Source of the DNA: Candidatus Gastranaerophilales bacterium
Lineage (GTDB): Bacteria > Cyanobacteriota > Vampirovibrionia > Gastranaerophilales > Gastranaerophilaceae
Assembly (NCBI GenBank): GCA_944324175.1
Contig: CALUVH010000004.1
Location: 31,342-95,341 of the forward strand
DNA length: 64,000 nt
Reading direction: 5' to 3'
Shown piece after piece: positions 43,387 through 53,857 of this stretch; position 1 is the first letter of the stretch; each line of letters opens with the position of its first letter. Below the pieces are notes generated by a model that saw only the letters and a program-made list of their open reading frames with translations, was not told where the DNA came from and did no database searches. Position numbers and translations under genes: made by a program.

Positions 43387-44388
43387 ATGAAACTGACAGT
43401 TATAGGTGCAGGATGTTGGGGGCTTACTTTAGCTTGGCTTTTGACTGATAACTTTGATGAAGTTACCGTATGGGGGCGAGAGCAAGATCTTTCACAAGAT
43501 TTGATACAAAATAAACATACTTCAAGACCGCTAGAAGTACAGTTGGCTCAAAAGGTTGAGGTAACAAGTGATTTAGCCTCAGCGATTGAGGGAGCTGATA
43601 TAATTTTAAATGTTGTGGCGACATCAGGTACAAGAGATGTTTGTGAAAAATTAAAGGAAGCTGGTATTAAGTCTGAGCAAATTTTTGTTAATGCCTCTAA
43701 AGGTATAGAATTACCTTCATTAATGAGGATGTCTGAGGTTATAAAAGATGTATTACCTGATCAGAAGTTAGCAATTTTATCAGGACCGACATTGGCAAAA
43801 GAAGTTTTGGCAGGTAAACCTACTGCTGCTTGTGTAGCTTCTGAGGATATGAAAGTCGCAGAATTCGTTCAAAAAGCTTGTAATGTTCCGAGTCGTTTTA
43901 GACTTTATACCAATAATGATGTCGTTGGTGTTGAATTAGGTGGAAGTTTGAAAAATGTTATCGCAATAGCTTCTGGATTTGCTCATACGATGGATTTGGG
44001 TGATAATTGTGCTGGATCTCTGTTGACTCGTGGAATGGCTGAAATTGTGAGAGTAAGCATTCATTTGGGCGCAAATCCTTCTACTTTGTACGGACTTTCT
44101 GGTATGGGTGATTTGATCGCAACATGCTCTAGTCCAATGTCTAGAAATTATACGGTTGGTTCTATGCTTGCTAAAGGTAAAAAAATCAATGACATTTTAG
44201 CTGAATTAGGCTCTGTAGCTGAAGGGGTTAAGACTTCTAAAGCGATTTGTGAACTCGCAAAGAAATTAGGCCTTGAGGTACCTGTTTCTAGTGCTATATA
44301 CGAAGCTGTGTACACTGATATTACTCCTCAGCAGTTGTTGAGCAAGTTGATGAATAGAAAATTGAAAGAAGAAGAAAGATATATATAA
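43387..44388 (+). CDS. gpsA: glycerol-3-phosphate dehydrogenase [NAD(P)+]
   Basis: 333 residues. Makes sn-glycerol 3-phosphate from DHAP for phospholipid synthesis. Rossmann motif TVIGAGCWGLTLAWLL (GxGxxG at 7-12), NASKGIE, LSGPTLAKEVLAG, the catalytic Lys region VVGVELGGSLKNVIAIASG and SRNYTVGSMLAKG. The glycine loop carries Cys-Trp-Gly, a modest change from the usual GxWG order. GGGAGG precedes the ATG. Ends two bases before ricT. Confidence 0.97.
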   Translation: MKLTVIGAGCWGLTLAWLLTDNFDEVTVWGREQDLSQDLIQNKHTSRPLEVQLAQKVEVTSDLASAIEGADIILNVVATSGTRDVCEKLKEAGIKSEQIFVNASKGIELPSLMRMSEVIKDVLPDQKLAILSGPTLAKEVLAGKPTAACVASEDMKVAEFVQKACNVPSRFRLYTNNDVVGVELGGSLKNVIAIASGFAHTMDLGDNCAGSLLTRGMAEIVRVSIHLGANPSTLYGLSGMGDLIATCSSPMSRNYTVGSMLAKGKKINDILAELGSVAEGVKTSKAICELAKKLGLEVPVSSAIYEAVYTDITPQQLLSKLMNRKLKEEERYI

Positions 44389-44389
44389 A

Positions 44390-45313
44390 ATGAAATTTGC
44401 AGTAAAATATTTGAAAAATACTTTTTACCCTCTAAAAGTTCCTGATAGTATAAGACTTACTGATGGACAGATGGTTCTTGTTAGAACAGAAAAAGGTGAG
44501 GAGGCTTTGAAGGCGTTTGTTGTTAATTCAAAAGTTTCGAAACAGTGGGAGAGTAAGAAGAATAAACCGGAACCTTTGACTGTTATTAGACCTCTTTCTC
44601 AAAGGGATTTGCAAGTTTTGGATGATACAAAAAAGGAAGAAATCTCTTCATTTTTTAAGTGTCAAGCGCTTGTAAAACAGCATAAACTTAATATGAATTT
44701 GGTTCAGTGTAGAATTACTTTTGATAAAAGAAAAATAACTTTTTACTATACAGCTCCGGAACGTGTTGATTTTAGAGGATTATTGAAAGATTTAACTCAA
44801 GTATTTACGCGTGTAAGAATTGATTTACGTCATATTGGAGTTAGAGATGAAACCTCCATTATTGATGGGGTTGGAGTATGTGGTAGACCGTTTTGTTGTG
44901 CTTCTTATTTAAGAAAATTTGCTCAAATTAATGTAAAACTTGCTAAGGATCAAGGTGTTCCAATTACTCCGGGTAAAATTTCCGGTACTTGCGGGCGATT
45001 GCTTTGTTGTTTGACTTATGAGTATTCAAATTATATTGATGCTGCAAAAGGTATGCCACCTGTAGGATCGTCAGTGATGACTCCTGATGGATTAGGCAAA
45101 GTATATTTCTTGCAATTCCTAAAGGGTACTGTAGCCGTTAAAATGGAAGATGGTAAGACAAAGGAATTTCCTAAAAATGATATTGAAATGGTTGATGCAG
45201 ATGTAAATGTAGAACTTGACTTATCGTCAAACATAAATACGTATACCGATGATAGTAATATTGATATCCGTCAGTTAGAAGATGATAAAAATAGCTCTAC
45301 TGGTAATGTATAG
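44390..45313 (+). CDS. ricT: PSP1-domain protein, RicT/YaaT type
   Basis: 307 residues. The PSP1 core contains the two cysteine motifs GVCGRPFCCASYL and GTCGRLLCCLTYEY; in Bacillus RicT similar cysteines bind a 4Fe-4S cluster within the RicAFT complex, which affects RNase Y-dependent RNA processing. No RicA or RicF homologue is in this window. The C-terminus has a KOW-like strand region (PDGLGKVYFLQFLKG) and an acidic tail. No space separates it from gpsA, so it is translated from the same message. Confidence 0.9.
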   Translation: MKFAVKYLKNTFYPLKVPDSIRLTDGQMVLVRTEKGEEALKAFVVNSKVSKQWESKKNKPEPLTVIRPLSQRDLQVLDDTKKEEISSFFKCQALVKQHKLNMNLVQCRITFDKRKITFYYTAPERVDFRGLLKDLTQVFTRVRIDLRHIGVRDETSIIDGVGVCGRPFCCASYLRKFAQINVKLAKDQGVPITPGKISGTCGRLLCCLTYEYSNYIDAAKGMPPVGSSVMTPDGLGKVYFLQFLKGTVAVKMEDGKTKEFPKNDIEMVDADVNVELDLSSNINTYTDDSNIDIRQLEDDKNSSTGNV

Positions 45314-45324
45314 ATTAGGGTAGA

Positions 45325-45519
45325 CTATCTCTTAAGATATATAGCGTCACTGTCGGCATTTATATACTTGACGACGTACTTGCTGCAGCCAGGATGTTTT
45401 GAATCAGCTTTTTCAAACACAATTTCTGATACAAAATCATGGTTTGCTATATATTGAAACTCTTTTAAGTTCACTATTTCTTTTTTGATTAATTCAAATA
45501 ATTTACTATTATCTTCCAT
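45325..45519 (-). CDS. small 64-residue protein, unknown
   Basis: 64 residues with a helical, charged N-terminus (SKLFELIKKEIVNLKEFQYI) and a strand-like end (KYVVKYINADSDAIYLK). No membrane segment or motif. No clear ribosome site before the ATG. It ends 11 bases from the convergent ricT gene. The call is tentative. Confidence 0.45.
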   Translation of the reverse strand: MEDNSKLFELIKKEIVNLKEFQYIANHDFVSEIVFEKADSKHPGCSKYVVKYINADSDAIYLKR

Positions 45520-45572
45520 GAGTCAAATTTTAATATGATTATGTGAAAATCAAATCATTCGATTATATGATA

Positions 45573-46172
45573 TTATTTGATTTTTTTGAAGAATTCATCA
45601 GAAATTAATTGTGAGTATTTATTTTTTTCGTTTAAAGAAATAAGCAATCTGCTTTCTCCATCTGAATTTTCGGTAGTAGATACAATTCCTGATATTTCTC
45701 CTACTGGAAGTTTTTTTACTTTTGCATCAAACTTGACGTAAGGAGAAAGTTTACCATAAGAATAAATAGAGCCTTTTTTAGTAACTTTCAATTCGTCAAA
45801 TGAAACTGATTGATATTTAACTTTGGAAATTGCATTTTTAAGCTTTTCTTCGACATTTTCAGATTGGAGATCTTCTTTTGTGATTGGTGTTTTGTTATTA
45901 GAGTCGACCACAAACATTTTTTGTCCTGAAGCTTTGTGCTCTGCCACAACTGCATTATATCCCATAATTCCAGCAGCACGTTCAATTTCAAACTCATCAC
46001 TTATTTTAGAAAAATCACCGACTTTTTTAGCTCTTTCAAGCATGACATCCTGTGGAGGATTGAACCAATTTTGGATATATTTCCCAACAAACTCCTTGCC
46101 TCCGATAGACATGAATCCAACAGCTGCGAGTGTGATTATTAAAGCTCTTATAACATTTCTTAAACATCCCAT
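45573..46172 (-). CDS. membrane-anchored protein of unknown function
   Basis: 199 residues. One N-terminal hydrophobic segment (~8-25, ALIITLAAVGFMSIGG) followed by FVGKYIQNWFNPP and a ~150-residue domain, probably extracytoplasmic, with alternating strands and helices. I chose MGCLRNVIRAL (46172), preceded by AAGGGA, over a longer frame. Divergent from mutS with only 40 bases between the starts. Not recognised; there is no lipoprotein cysteine after the hydrophobic segment. Confidence 0.65.
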   Translation of the reverse strand: MGCLRNVIRALIITLAAVGFMSIGGKEFVGKYIQNWFNPPQDVMLERAKKVGDFSKISDEFEIERAAGIMGYNAVVAEHKASGQKMFVVDSNNKTPITKEDLQSENVEEKLKNAISKVKYQSVSFDELKVTKKGSIYSYGKLSPYVKFDAKVKKLPVGEISGIVSTTENSDGESRLLISLNEKNKYSQLISDEFFKKIK

Positions 46173-46212
46173 TTGTTTTTTCCCTTTTTCATGATATATT
46201 GATATTATACTT

Positions 46213-48789
46213 ATGACAAAGACAGAAATCAATTATATAAATACGGCAGATGTAAATATGGAGGATTTATCTCCAGCGATGCAGCAGTATGTTGCTCTTA
46301 AAAGGCAAAATCCTGATAAGATATTGCTGTACAGATTGGGTGACTTTTTTGAGACCTTTTTTGAGGATGCTTTGGTCATGTCAAAAGAGCTGGAAATAAC
46401 CCTTACCGGTCGTGATGCCGGCAAAAACATTGGTCGTGTCCCTTTGGCGGGAATTCCTGTTAAATCAATGAATACTTATATTGAAAAATTGGTTCAAAAA
46501 AATTATAAGGTTGTTATTTGTGATCAATTAGAAGATCCTAAGGAAGCCAAGGGACTGGTTAAACGTGGTGTAACAAGGATTATTACCTCAGGGACGATTA
46601 CAGATACTGATTTTTTACAAAAAAATGTAAATAATTATATTTGTGCCGTGTTCAAAGATGAACATTCGGATATGTATGGATTTGCATATACAGATATATC
46701 CACAGGTGAGTTTAAATTAACTCAAAGTACTTTAAATTTGATAGTTTCAGAACTCGCTCGTGTTAAACCTGCAGAGATCGTTGCTCCTTCTATTCGTGGA
46801 GAAATAAAACCGTTTCAAATTGTGCCTGAAGAAAAAATTGATTTACCTGAGATTATCACAGCAAATTATAATTGTTCAAAAATTCCAGCATCAGTTTTTA
46901 AAAGTGATTTTGCAGAGAGTAACTTGAAAGCTGTTTTTCAGGCTTCAAGTCTGGAAGCTTTTGGGTACAAAGATTATAAAATAGGTTTTAGAGCCGCAGG
47001 AGCCTTGCTTGCGTATATATGGGAAAATTTAAAGGATAGTGTACCTAAATTTGATGCTATAGAGCCTTATGAATTGTCTGAATACATGATAATAGATTCA
47101 AGTACGCGAAAGAATTTGGAGCTTGTAGAGACTTTGCGTGAAAAAAACAAGTATGGTTCACTTCTTTGGGCAATTGATAGGACGCATACTAACATGGGTG
47201 CAAGACTTTTGCGCAGTTGGATTTGTCAGCCGTTGAAAAAGATTGACCAAATCAAGCAAAGACAAAATTTTGTATCAGAGTTGGTTGAAAAAGTTGAGAT
47301 CAGAATAAATCTTGCTAATAGTTTGGAAAAAGTGTATGATATTCAACGCTTGGCTACTAAGTTAAGCAATGGAACGGCTAATCCCAAAGATTTTATAAGT
47401 TTAAAGACATCTTTATTCGCGCTACCAAAATTATTTGAGAATGCCTCTTTTCTTGAAAATAATCCGCTTATGCAGGTTCAATCATACTTGAGTGATATTT
47501 CTGATTATGCGCAACTTATAGAGCGTACAATTCGTGAAGATTGTCCTCCATTGTTAAAAGAAGGTGGCATAATTAAGTCTGGTGTGAACGGTGAACTAGA
47601 TTATTTTTGTGAACTTTTGACAGGTGGCGAAAATTGGTTGAAAAACTTTGAGGAATCAGAGAAAGAAAAAACCGGTATTAAAAATTTAAAAGTTGGATAC
47701 AATAAGGTCTTTGGGTATTTTATAGAGATAACTAATTCATTTTTAAAACAGGTTCCTAATGAATACATAAGAAAACAGACTCTCACGACTGGTGAAAGAT
47801 TTATAACAGAAGAATTGAAAAAGCATGAAGATGATGTGCTTTCTGCTCGTTTTAAGTCTATAGAATTAGAATATAAGTTGTTTACTGACTTTAGAGAATA
47901 TTCGAAAGAATTTGTGACCCGATTGAGAGAAATTTCAGAGGCAATTGCGTGTACCGATGTGTATGTTGGTTTGGCTCAGGTTGCAGCTGAAAATAACTAT
48001 TGTAAACCTGAAATCGAAGAGTCTTTGGATGTTGTTATAAAAAATGGTCGTCATCCGGTGTTGGAAAAAATATTACCGTTGGGTGAATATGTTTCTAATG
48101 ATTTGGAGTTAAAAGGAAATTCGACAGAATCAACTCAATTTATGATTTTAACAGGTCCAAATATGGCTGGTAAATCTACATTTATGAGGCAAAATGCGCT
48201 GATTGTTATTTTAGCTCAGATAGGTGCATGGGTTCCTGCAGATTACGCCAAAATTGGAATTTTCGACAAAATATTTACACGTGTTGGTGCTTCAGATGAT
48301 TTGACATTGGGGCAATCCACATTTATGGTTGAAATGATTGAGACTGCTTATATTTTGAATGCAGCAACAGAAAAGAGCTTGATATTGTTGGATGAGATAG
48401 GACGTGGTACTAGTACATATGATGGTGTAGCTATTGCTTGGTCTGTAGCAGAGTATATTGCGACGAAAATAAAAGCGAGATGTATCTTTGCAACTCATTA
48501 CCATGAACTTAACGTAATGACCCAGACTTACCCGCAAATTAAGAATTACAGAATTACAATTACTGAGGAAAATGGTGAGATTGAGTTTTTAAGAAAAATA
48601 GTCCAAGGTGGTGCAAGTAAAAGTTATGGTATTCAAGTAGCTAAGATGGCAGGGCTACCTTCTGCAGTTATAAAACGTTCTCAGGATTTGATGATTAAGA
48701 TGCAAAAAGATTTTTCAAATAATCTTGCGACCAGAAAAAAACAAGACAATTATGTACCTGATGTGCCACAGTTAAATCTCTTTGATTAA
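46213..48789 (+). CDS. mutS: DNA mismatch repair protein MutS
   Basis: 858 residues, full length. Mismatch-binding domain with the Phe-x-Glu-type motif (YRLGDFFETFFEDA), connector, lever and clamp domains, then the ATPase: Walker A GPNMAGKSTFMRQ, DDLTLGQSTFMVEM, Walker B LILLDEIGRGTSTYDG and ATHYHEL. It recognises mismatches and recruits MutL, not in this window. No ribosome site precedes the ATG, and -10-like boxes (46195-46208) lie directly before it, so the message may have almost no leader. Confidence 0.97.
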   Translation: MTKTEINYINTADVNMEDLSPAMQQYVALKRQNPDKILLYRLGDFFETFFEDALVMSKELEITLTGRDAGKNIGRVPLAGIPVKSMNTYIEKLVQKNYKVVICDQLEDPKEAKGLVKRGVTRIITSGTITDTDFLQKNVNNYICAVFKDEHSDMYGFAYTDISTGEFKLTQSTLNLIVSELARVKPAEIVAPSIRGEIKPFQIVPEEKIDLPEIITANYNCSKIPASVFKSDFAESNLKAVFQASSLEAFGYKDYKIGFRAAGALLAYIWENLKDSVPKFDAIEPYELSEYMIIDSSTRKNLELVETLREKNKYGSLLWAIDRTHTNMGARLLRSWICQPLKKIDQIKQRQNFVSELVEKVEIRINLANSLEKVYDIQRLATKLSNGTANPKDFISLKTSLFALPKLFENASFLENNPLMQVQSYLSDISDYAQLIERTIREDCPPLLKEGGIIKSGVNGELDYFCELLTGGENWLKNFEESEKEKTGIKNLKVGYNKVFGYFIEITNSFLKQVPNEYIRKQTLTTGERFITEELKKHEDDVLSARFKSIELEYKLFTDFREYSKEFVTRLREISEAIACTDVYVGLAQVAAENNYCKPEIEESLDVVIKNGRHPVLEKILPLGEYVSNDLELKGNSTESTQFMILTGPNMAGKSTFMRQNALIVILAQIGAWVPADYAKIGIFDKIFTRVGASDDLTLGQSTFMVEMIETAYILNAATEKSLILLDEIGRGTSTYDGVAIAWSVAEYIATKIKARCIFATHYHELNVMTQTYPQIKNYRITITEENGEIEFLRKIVQGGASKSYGIQVAKMAGLPSAVIKRSQDLMIKMQKDFSNNLATRKKQDNYVPDVPQLNLFD

Positions 48790-48870
48790 GTTAATATTTG
48801 TAAATTTTTTTTTCAAAATCCGCAAAAATTCCCTTTATACGTTTTAATGGTAGTAGGTAAAGGAGTCGTT

Positions 48871-49365
48871 ATGGAAATAGGTTTTAATCCAAGTGTCGGT
48901 TTTAGTGCAGTAAAACCTCAAGAAACAAGTAGTGCTTCAAGTGTACCTATCTCAGAACATCTGCATGAAAATGGTGATTCTGTTGACTTAAAATCGAGAG
49001 TACATAATGAAGAGAAAAAAAGGCCTGTAAGAAATTTTATAGCGAATGTTGCTAAATTTTTTGCAACAACGACGGAAATGGTAAAAGGAACAATTAAAGG
49101 ATCTGCTTATGGAATTCTTTCAGGTGCTGCAGTTTTAGGAGGTAGTTGGTTATTCGGAGCTTTACCTAGAGGGTTTAGAAAAGGCGGTTCTTTGAAAGAT
49201 GTCTGCACTCACCCGTTGAAAAATATTGGAACTAAATCTAAAGTCGTTGCTGCTTTGGTCACTTTGGCTGTGGGCTCATATCATATTGTGGCTGCAAAAT
49301 TAAAAGCAAATCAAAAGACTGCAAATGTAGATCACCAGCTAAAGACTGGTCATAGAGCTGTTTAG
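48871..49365 (+). CDS. lineage-type membrane protein, unknown
   Basis: 164 residues. A polar N-terminus beginning MEIGFNPSVGFSAVK, two hydrophobic Gly/Ala-rich segments (~74-100 and ~128-146) and a charged tail. The layout (short N-terminus with a NPxxxF-like motif, two membrane helices, charged tail) matches the two tandem genes at 56510-57559. I set the start at 48871, with AAAGGAG ahead; an ATG eight codons upstream is weaker. Followed by a terminator. I know no function. Confidence 0.7.
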   Translation: MEIGFNPSVGFSAVKPQETSSASSVPISEHLHENGDSVDLKSRVHNEEKKRPVRNFIANVAKFFATTTEMVKGTIKGSAYGILSGAAVLGGSWLFGALPRGFRKGGSLKDVCTHPLKNIGTKSKVVAALVTLAVGSYHIVAAKLKANQKTANVDHQLKTGHRAV

Positions 49366-49390
49366 ATTTAATAAAAAGTTTTATTTAAAA

Positions 49391-49416
49391 AAAAGCACCT
49401 GTTTGCAGGTGCTTTT

Positions 49417-49418
<2 letters not shown>
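49391..49418. terminator. bidirectional terminator
   Basis: GCACCTG (49395-49401), loop TTTG, CAGGTGC (49406-49412), flanked by an A run and TTTTTT. Between convergent genes; overlaps the tgt stop codon. Confidence 0.9.
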
Positions 49419-51022
<1,604 letters not shown>

Positions 51023-51078
51023 ATAATATCCTCCATACATCGCAATTGTAGCATAAAATAGTCAAAAAAGCTATAGTC

Positions 51079-52407
51079 TCAAATGGTTTTTGAAAACTCG
51101 GTTTTTATTTTGGAAAAATACTTGGATAGCATCAGAAACATTAGCATACAAAGAGCTATGGCGGCGCATAAAAGTCCAAACCAAAAACCTGTTAAATTCA
51201 TATGCTTGTAAAAGGCAAGCCAGTACCCAAGTGGAATTGATATTACCCAATAGCCTAAAAAGTTAGCTATTAAAACTATCTTAGTCTTTTTTATTCCTTT
51301 GTATATTCCAGCTAGTGCAACTTGTAGTCCATCAAAAATTTGGAATACTGATACTATGTATAGTACAGGTACGCTGATTTTGATGAGTGTTGAATCTTTT
51401 GTAAACAGGCCAACCAAAAAATTTGGAAAAGAGCAAAATATAATGGCGCTACAAACCATGAAACCGACAGACATTAAAATTCCGATGATGGAGTACTTTT
51501 TTAAATTTTCAAACTCCATAGCTCCGTTTGCAAATCCGACTTTTACTGCTATTGCGTTGGAAATTGCCAAAGGAACCATGAAAGATACCGTTGTTAGGGT
51601 ACAAATAAGGTTTTGAGCTGCTGCGTAAACTCCCGCTGCTCTGCCCATAAAAATTGCAATACTATTGAATGCTATAAACTCTACAAGTACAGCGAAAGAA
51701 ATTGGTATACCTATTTTTAATAAACTTTTGTAATAATCATGGTCATGATAGCTGCGAAATCTCATAGTATTTAGACAATAAATTAAGAGAGCAAAGCCCA
51801 TTATGTAGCGTACTGTGAAACTCGCTATTGCAAGTCCAATTACTCCTAAAGATGGAATAGGACCATAGCCAAATACAAGTATTATATTCAAAATGATATT
51901 TAAAAACACACAAAAAACTGTAACTAAATTTGGGAATAAAACTATTTCAAAAGCTTGTAAAAATTCTTTCAAGCTTGCGTGTAAATAAGCGCCAAAAGTT
52001 GAAAACGCTGTGATTATCATATATTCCTTTATATCAGGAACAAGTTTTGCTTCAAATCCAAGATAGTCTATAACCGGAACGAAGGCGAGCACGGCGAGCG
52101 CCATGATAACCGCAAGTATCATGGAAAACCTTATTGTTGGAAAAAAGTATTTTTTTGCAGATTTGTTTTCCCCTCTTATGTTTGATAATAACGGTGAAAC
52201 ACTTGCTATAAGCCCTATTCCAAATGTCATAATACAATTAGAAATAGCTGTTGCAATGCTGATTGCGGCTAACGTATCTGTAGAGTGCCTACCTGCTATC
52301 AATACATCCCCAGCACCGATTAGGATAAAACCCAAATTACCCATTATAATGGGCAGGGCAATGTTTAAAAGTTCTTTTATGTAGTATCTTGTTGTATTTG
52401 TATTCAT
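51079..52407 (-). CDS. MATE-family efflux transporter
   Basis: 442 residues with about 12 membrane segments in two related halves (LLNIALPIIMGNLGFILIGA; and from ~235 IGIPISFAVLVEFIAFN). Proteins of the MATE family export drugs or metabolites in exchange for sodium or protons. The typical early signature P-x-x-x-G/S-x-x near the first helix is present. Substrate not predictable. GAGAG precedes the ATG. It is followed by ndk after a 56-base gap. Confidence 0.9.
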   Translation of the reverse strand: MNTNTTRYYIKELLNIALPIIMGNLGFILIGAGDVLIAGRHSTDTLAAISIATAISNCIMTFGIGLIASVSPLLSNIRGENKSAKKYFFPTIRFSMILAVIMALAVLAFVPVIDYLGFEAKLVPDIKEYMIITAFSTFGAYLHASLKEFLQAFEIVLFPNLVTVFCVFLNIILNIILVFGYGPIPSLGVIGLAIASFTVRYIMGFALLIYCLNTMRFRSYHDHDYYKSLLKIGIPISFAVLVEFIAFNSIAIFMGRAAGVYAAAQNLICTLTTVSFMVPLAISNAIAVKVGFANGAMEFENLKKYSIIGILMSVGFMVCSAIIFCSFPNFLVGLFTKDSTLIKISVPVLYIVSVFQIFDGLQVALAGIYKGIKKTKIVLIANFLGYWVISIPLGYWLAFYKHMNLTGFWFGLLCAAIALCMLMFLMLSKYFSKIKTEFSKTI

Positions 52408-52470
52408 TATGCTCTCATAATAACATAAACAAAAAAAATGATTTAAAAAATAAATGGGTTGTACTTAATT

Positions 52471-52884
52471 TTATGCTTGAATATCTATCTTTTTGCCTTG
52501 ATTTTCATTTTTTGTTGCTTGTGCTTGCATTTTTATTTTTTGAGCTTGATTTGCAACGGCATAGTCTTGACCGGATGGATCTGATGGTGCCATTGCAGCG
52601 CGAATTACAGTGTTAGCATCGTTAATCGTTTTTTGCGGGTTGGCTGTATTTAATGTAGGCATTTTGATGCTTACATGACCGCCTACTGGTATTCCTTGCT
52701 CGTTTTTTTCTATTACTATTGGACCGGCAAGTGCTCCTCCTGCGTTTTGGTGTGCCTTTTCATGAGCATAAATTTGTGCATAATTTTTTTGGATTAAGGC
52801 ATTTTTTTGTGCTTTTTGTTGCTCCTTTTGCTGTTGTTGCAGCTGAATCGGATTTGTAAAACGATTAAATATGTCAGTTCTCAT
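52471..52884 (-). CDS. short HExxH protein, SprA-related type
   Basis: 137 residues. The motif AHEKAHQNAGG (His41, Glu42, His45) is a zinc-peptidase HExxH and matches the start of SprA-related (putative metalloprotease) proteins, followed by GIPVGGHVSIKMP and the NDANTVIRAAMAPSDPSGQD segment, which parallels the family's later motif about amalgamated helix and APA/DPS sequence. The flanks are Gln- and Lys-rich (QLQQQQKEQQKAQK). No signal peptide. I set the start at ATG 52884, with AGGTG ahead; the upstream TTG is less likely. Confidence 0.75.
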   Translation of the reverse strand: MRTDIFNRFTNPIQLQQQQKEQQKAQKNALIQKNYAQIYAHEKAHQNAGGALAGPIVIEKNEQGIPVGGHVSIKMPTLNTANPQKTINDANTVIRAAMAPSDPSGQDYAVANQAQKIKMQAQATKNENQGKKIDIQA

Positions 52885-52951
52885 ACACACCTCACACAAT
52901 TTATACTACGATTATAGCAGTTTTTTGAGAAAATGCAATATATTTGAAGTT

Positions 52952-53806
52952 TTATTTCAATAAAATTAACAAGCAAGCACCAATGATCATTATTGTAGTA
53001 CCAATGAGCTTTTTTTTGATGTTTTGTTCAGCAAAATATTTCCAACCAAATATAACGCTTACAATTGCAGAAAGTTGAAATAATGCAAGGGCATAGCTGA
53101 CATTCATTTTTAAAAATACAAAGTTTGTTGTGTATTGCATAAGTCCTATAAAGGCTATTAGGGTAAGTAATTTATTGCAAATTGTACTCGAAAATTGTGG
53201 AAGTTTCTCATTGTGAATTATGCAGTTAAGTAGGCTGAAAAATGTACCGAACCCACACCAGTAGTAAAATGCGGTATAAATATCGCTAAGGTTAATAACG
53301 TTTTTTATAAATATTGCCTCGGTGGCAGTTAATACAAGTGCAAAAATTCTGTATTGAATTGATTTTTGTTTGAGTAATTTCAGTGAAAAACCGCACTTTG
53401 TAGAATCAAATATAAAATAACTACCTAATAATATGAGTATTACAGCTAAAATGCCAATTACACTGGGTATTTCTTTTAGCAGCAATATTCCGATGAGCAT
53501 TGCTACGACAGATTTATAAGCGTTAATTGGTCCCAATACTGACAGTTCTCCGTATTTTAAAGCCTTTATTAAATAGTAGTTTCCAAAAGCGCCACATAAT
53601 CCGCCTAATATTGCAGGTAAAATTACCGCTACAGAAAAAATAATTTTTGTATTCAATGCCAGTGGAATGCATATTATGGATAGCCCGAGGTATGATAAAA
53701 AATTAATAAAAAATGGTTGCATCCCAAAAGCGGTCAACTGTTTTTGATATACATTTGACATTGAATTCGATAGGATTCTGATTAAAATTGCAATGGAAAT
53801 TATCAT
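52952..53806 (-). CDS. EamA-family (DMT) transporter
   Basis: 284 residues with about ten membrane segments in two repeats; the motif SVLGPINAYKSVVAMLIGILLLKEIPS at the end of the first repeat is typical of EamA proteins, where it closes the first five-helix unit. Substrate unknown; family members carry metabolites, amino acids or nucleotide sugars. I chose the ATG at 53806, with GAGAAG ahead; an upstream TTG frame enters the accC terminator. It lies behind that terminator, so it probably has its own promoter. Confidence 0.85.
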   Translation of the reverse strand: MIISIAILIRILSNSMSNVYQKQLTAFGMQPFFINFLSYLGLSIICIPLALNTKIIFSVAVILPAILGGLCGAFGNYYLIKALKYGELSVLGPINAYKSVVAMLIGILLLKEIPSVIGILAVILILLGSYFIFDSTKCGFSLKLLKQKSIQYRIFALVLTATEAIFIKNVINLSDIYTAFYYWCGFGTFFSLLNCIIHNEKLPQFSSTICNKLLTLIAFIGLMQYTTNFVFLKMNVSYALALFQLSAIVSVIFGWKYFAEQNIKKKLIGTTIMIIGACLLILLK

Positions 53807-53820
53807 ATATGAGCTTCTCA

Positions 53821-53850
53821 AAAAATACCCGAACAATTATTGTTCGGGTA
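53821..53850 (-). terminator. terminator after accC
   Basis: 11-bp stem (TACCCGAACAA with TTGTTCGGGTA) and a three-base loop, followed on the minus strand by TTTTT. Confidence 0.85.
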
Positions 53851-53857
53851 TTGAAAT

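Noticed and set aside
45823..46194. Open frame of 123 codons opposite the 45573-46172 gene
   Set aside because: The minus-strand gene has a better start, a ribosome site and a sensible membrane segment; the opposite frame is a shadow.
19595..49412. The same GCACCTG/CAGGTGC stem in hairpins near 19600 and at 49395 as a dispersed repeat
   Set aside because: Only the seven-base stem is shared and the flanks differ, so independent origin is likely.
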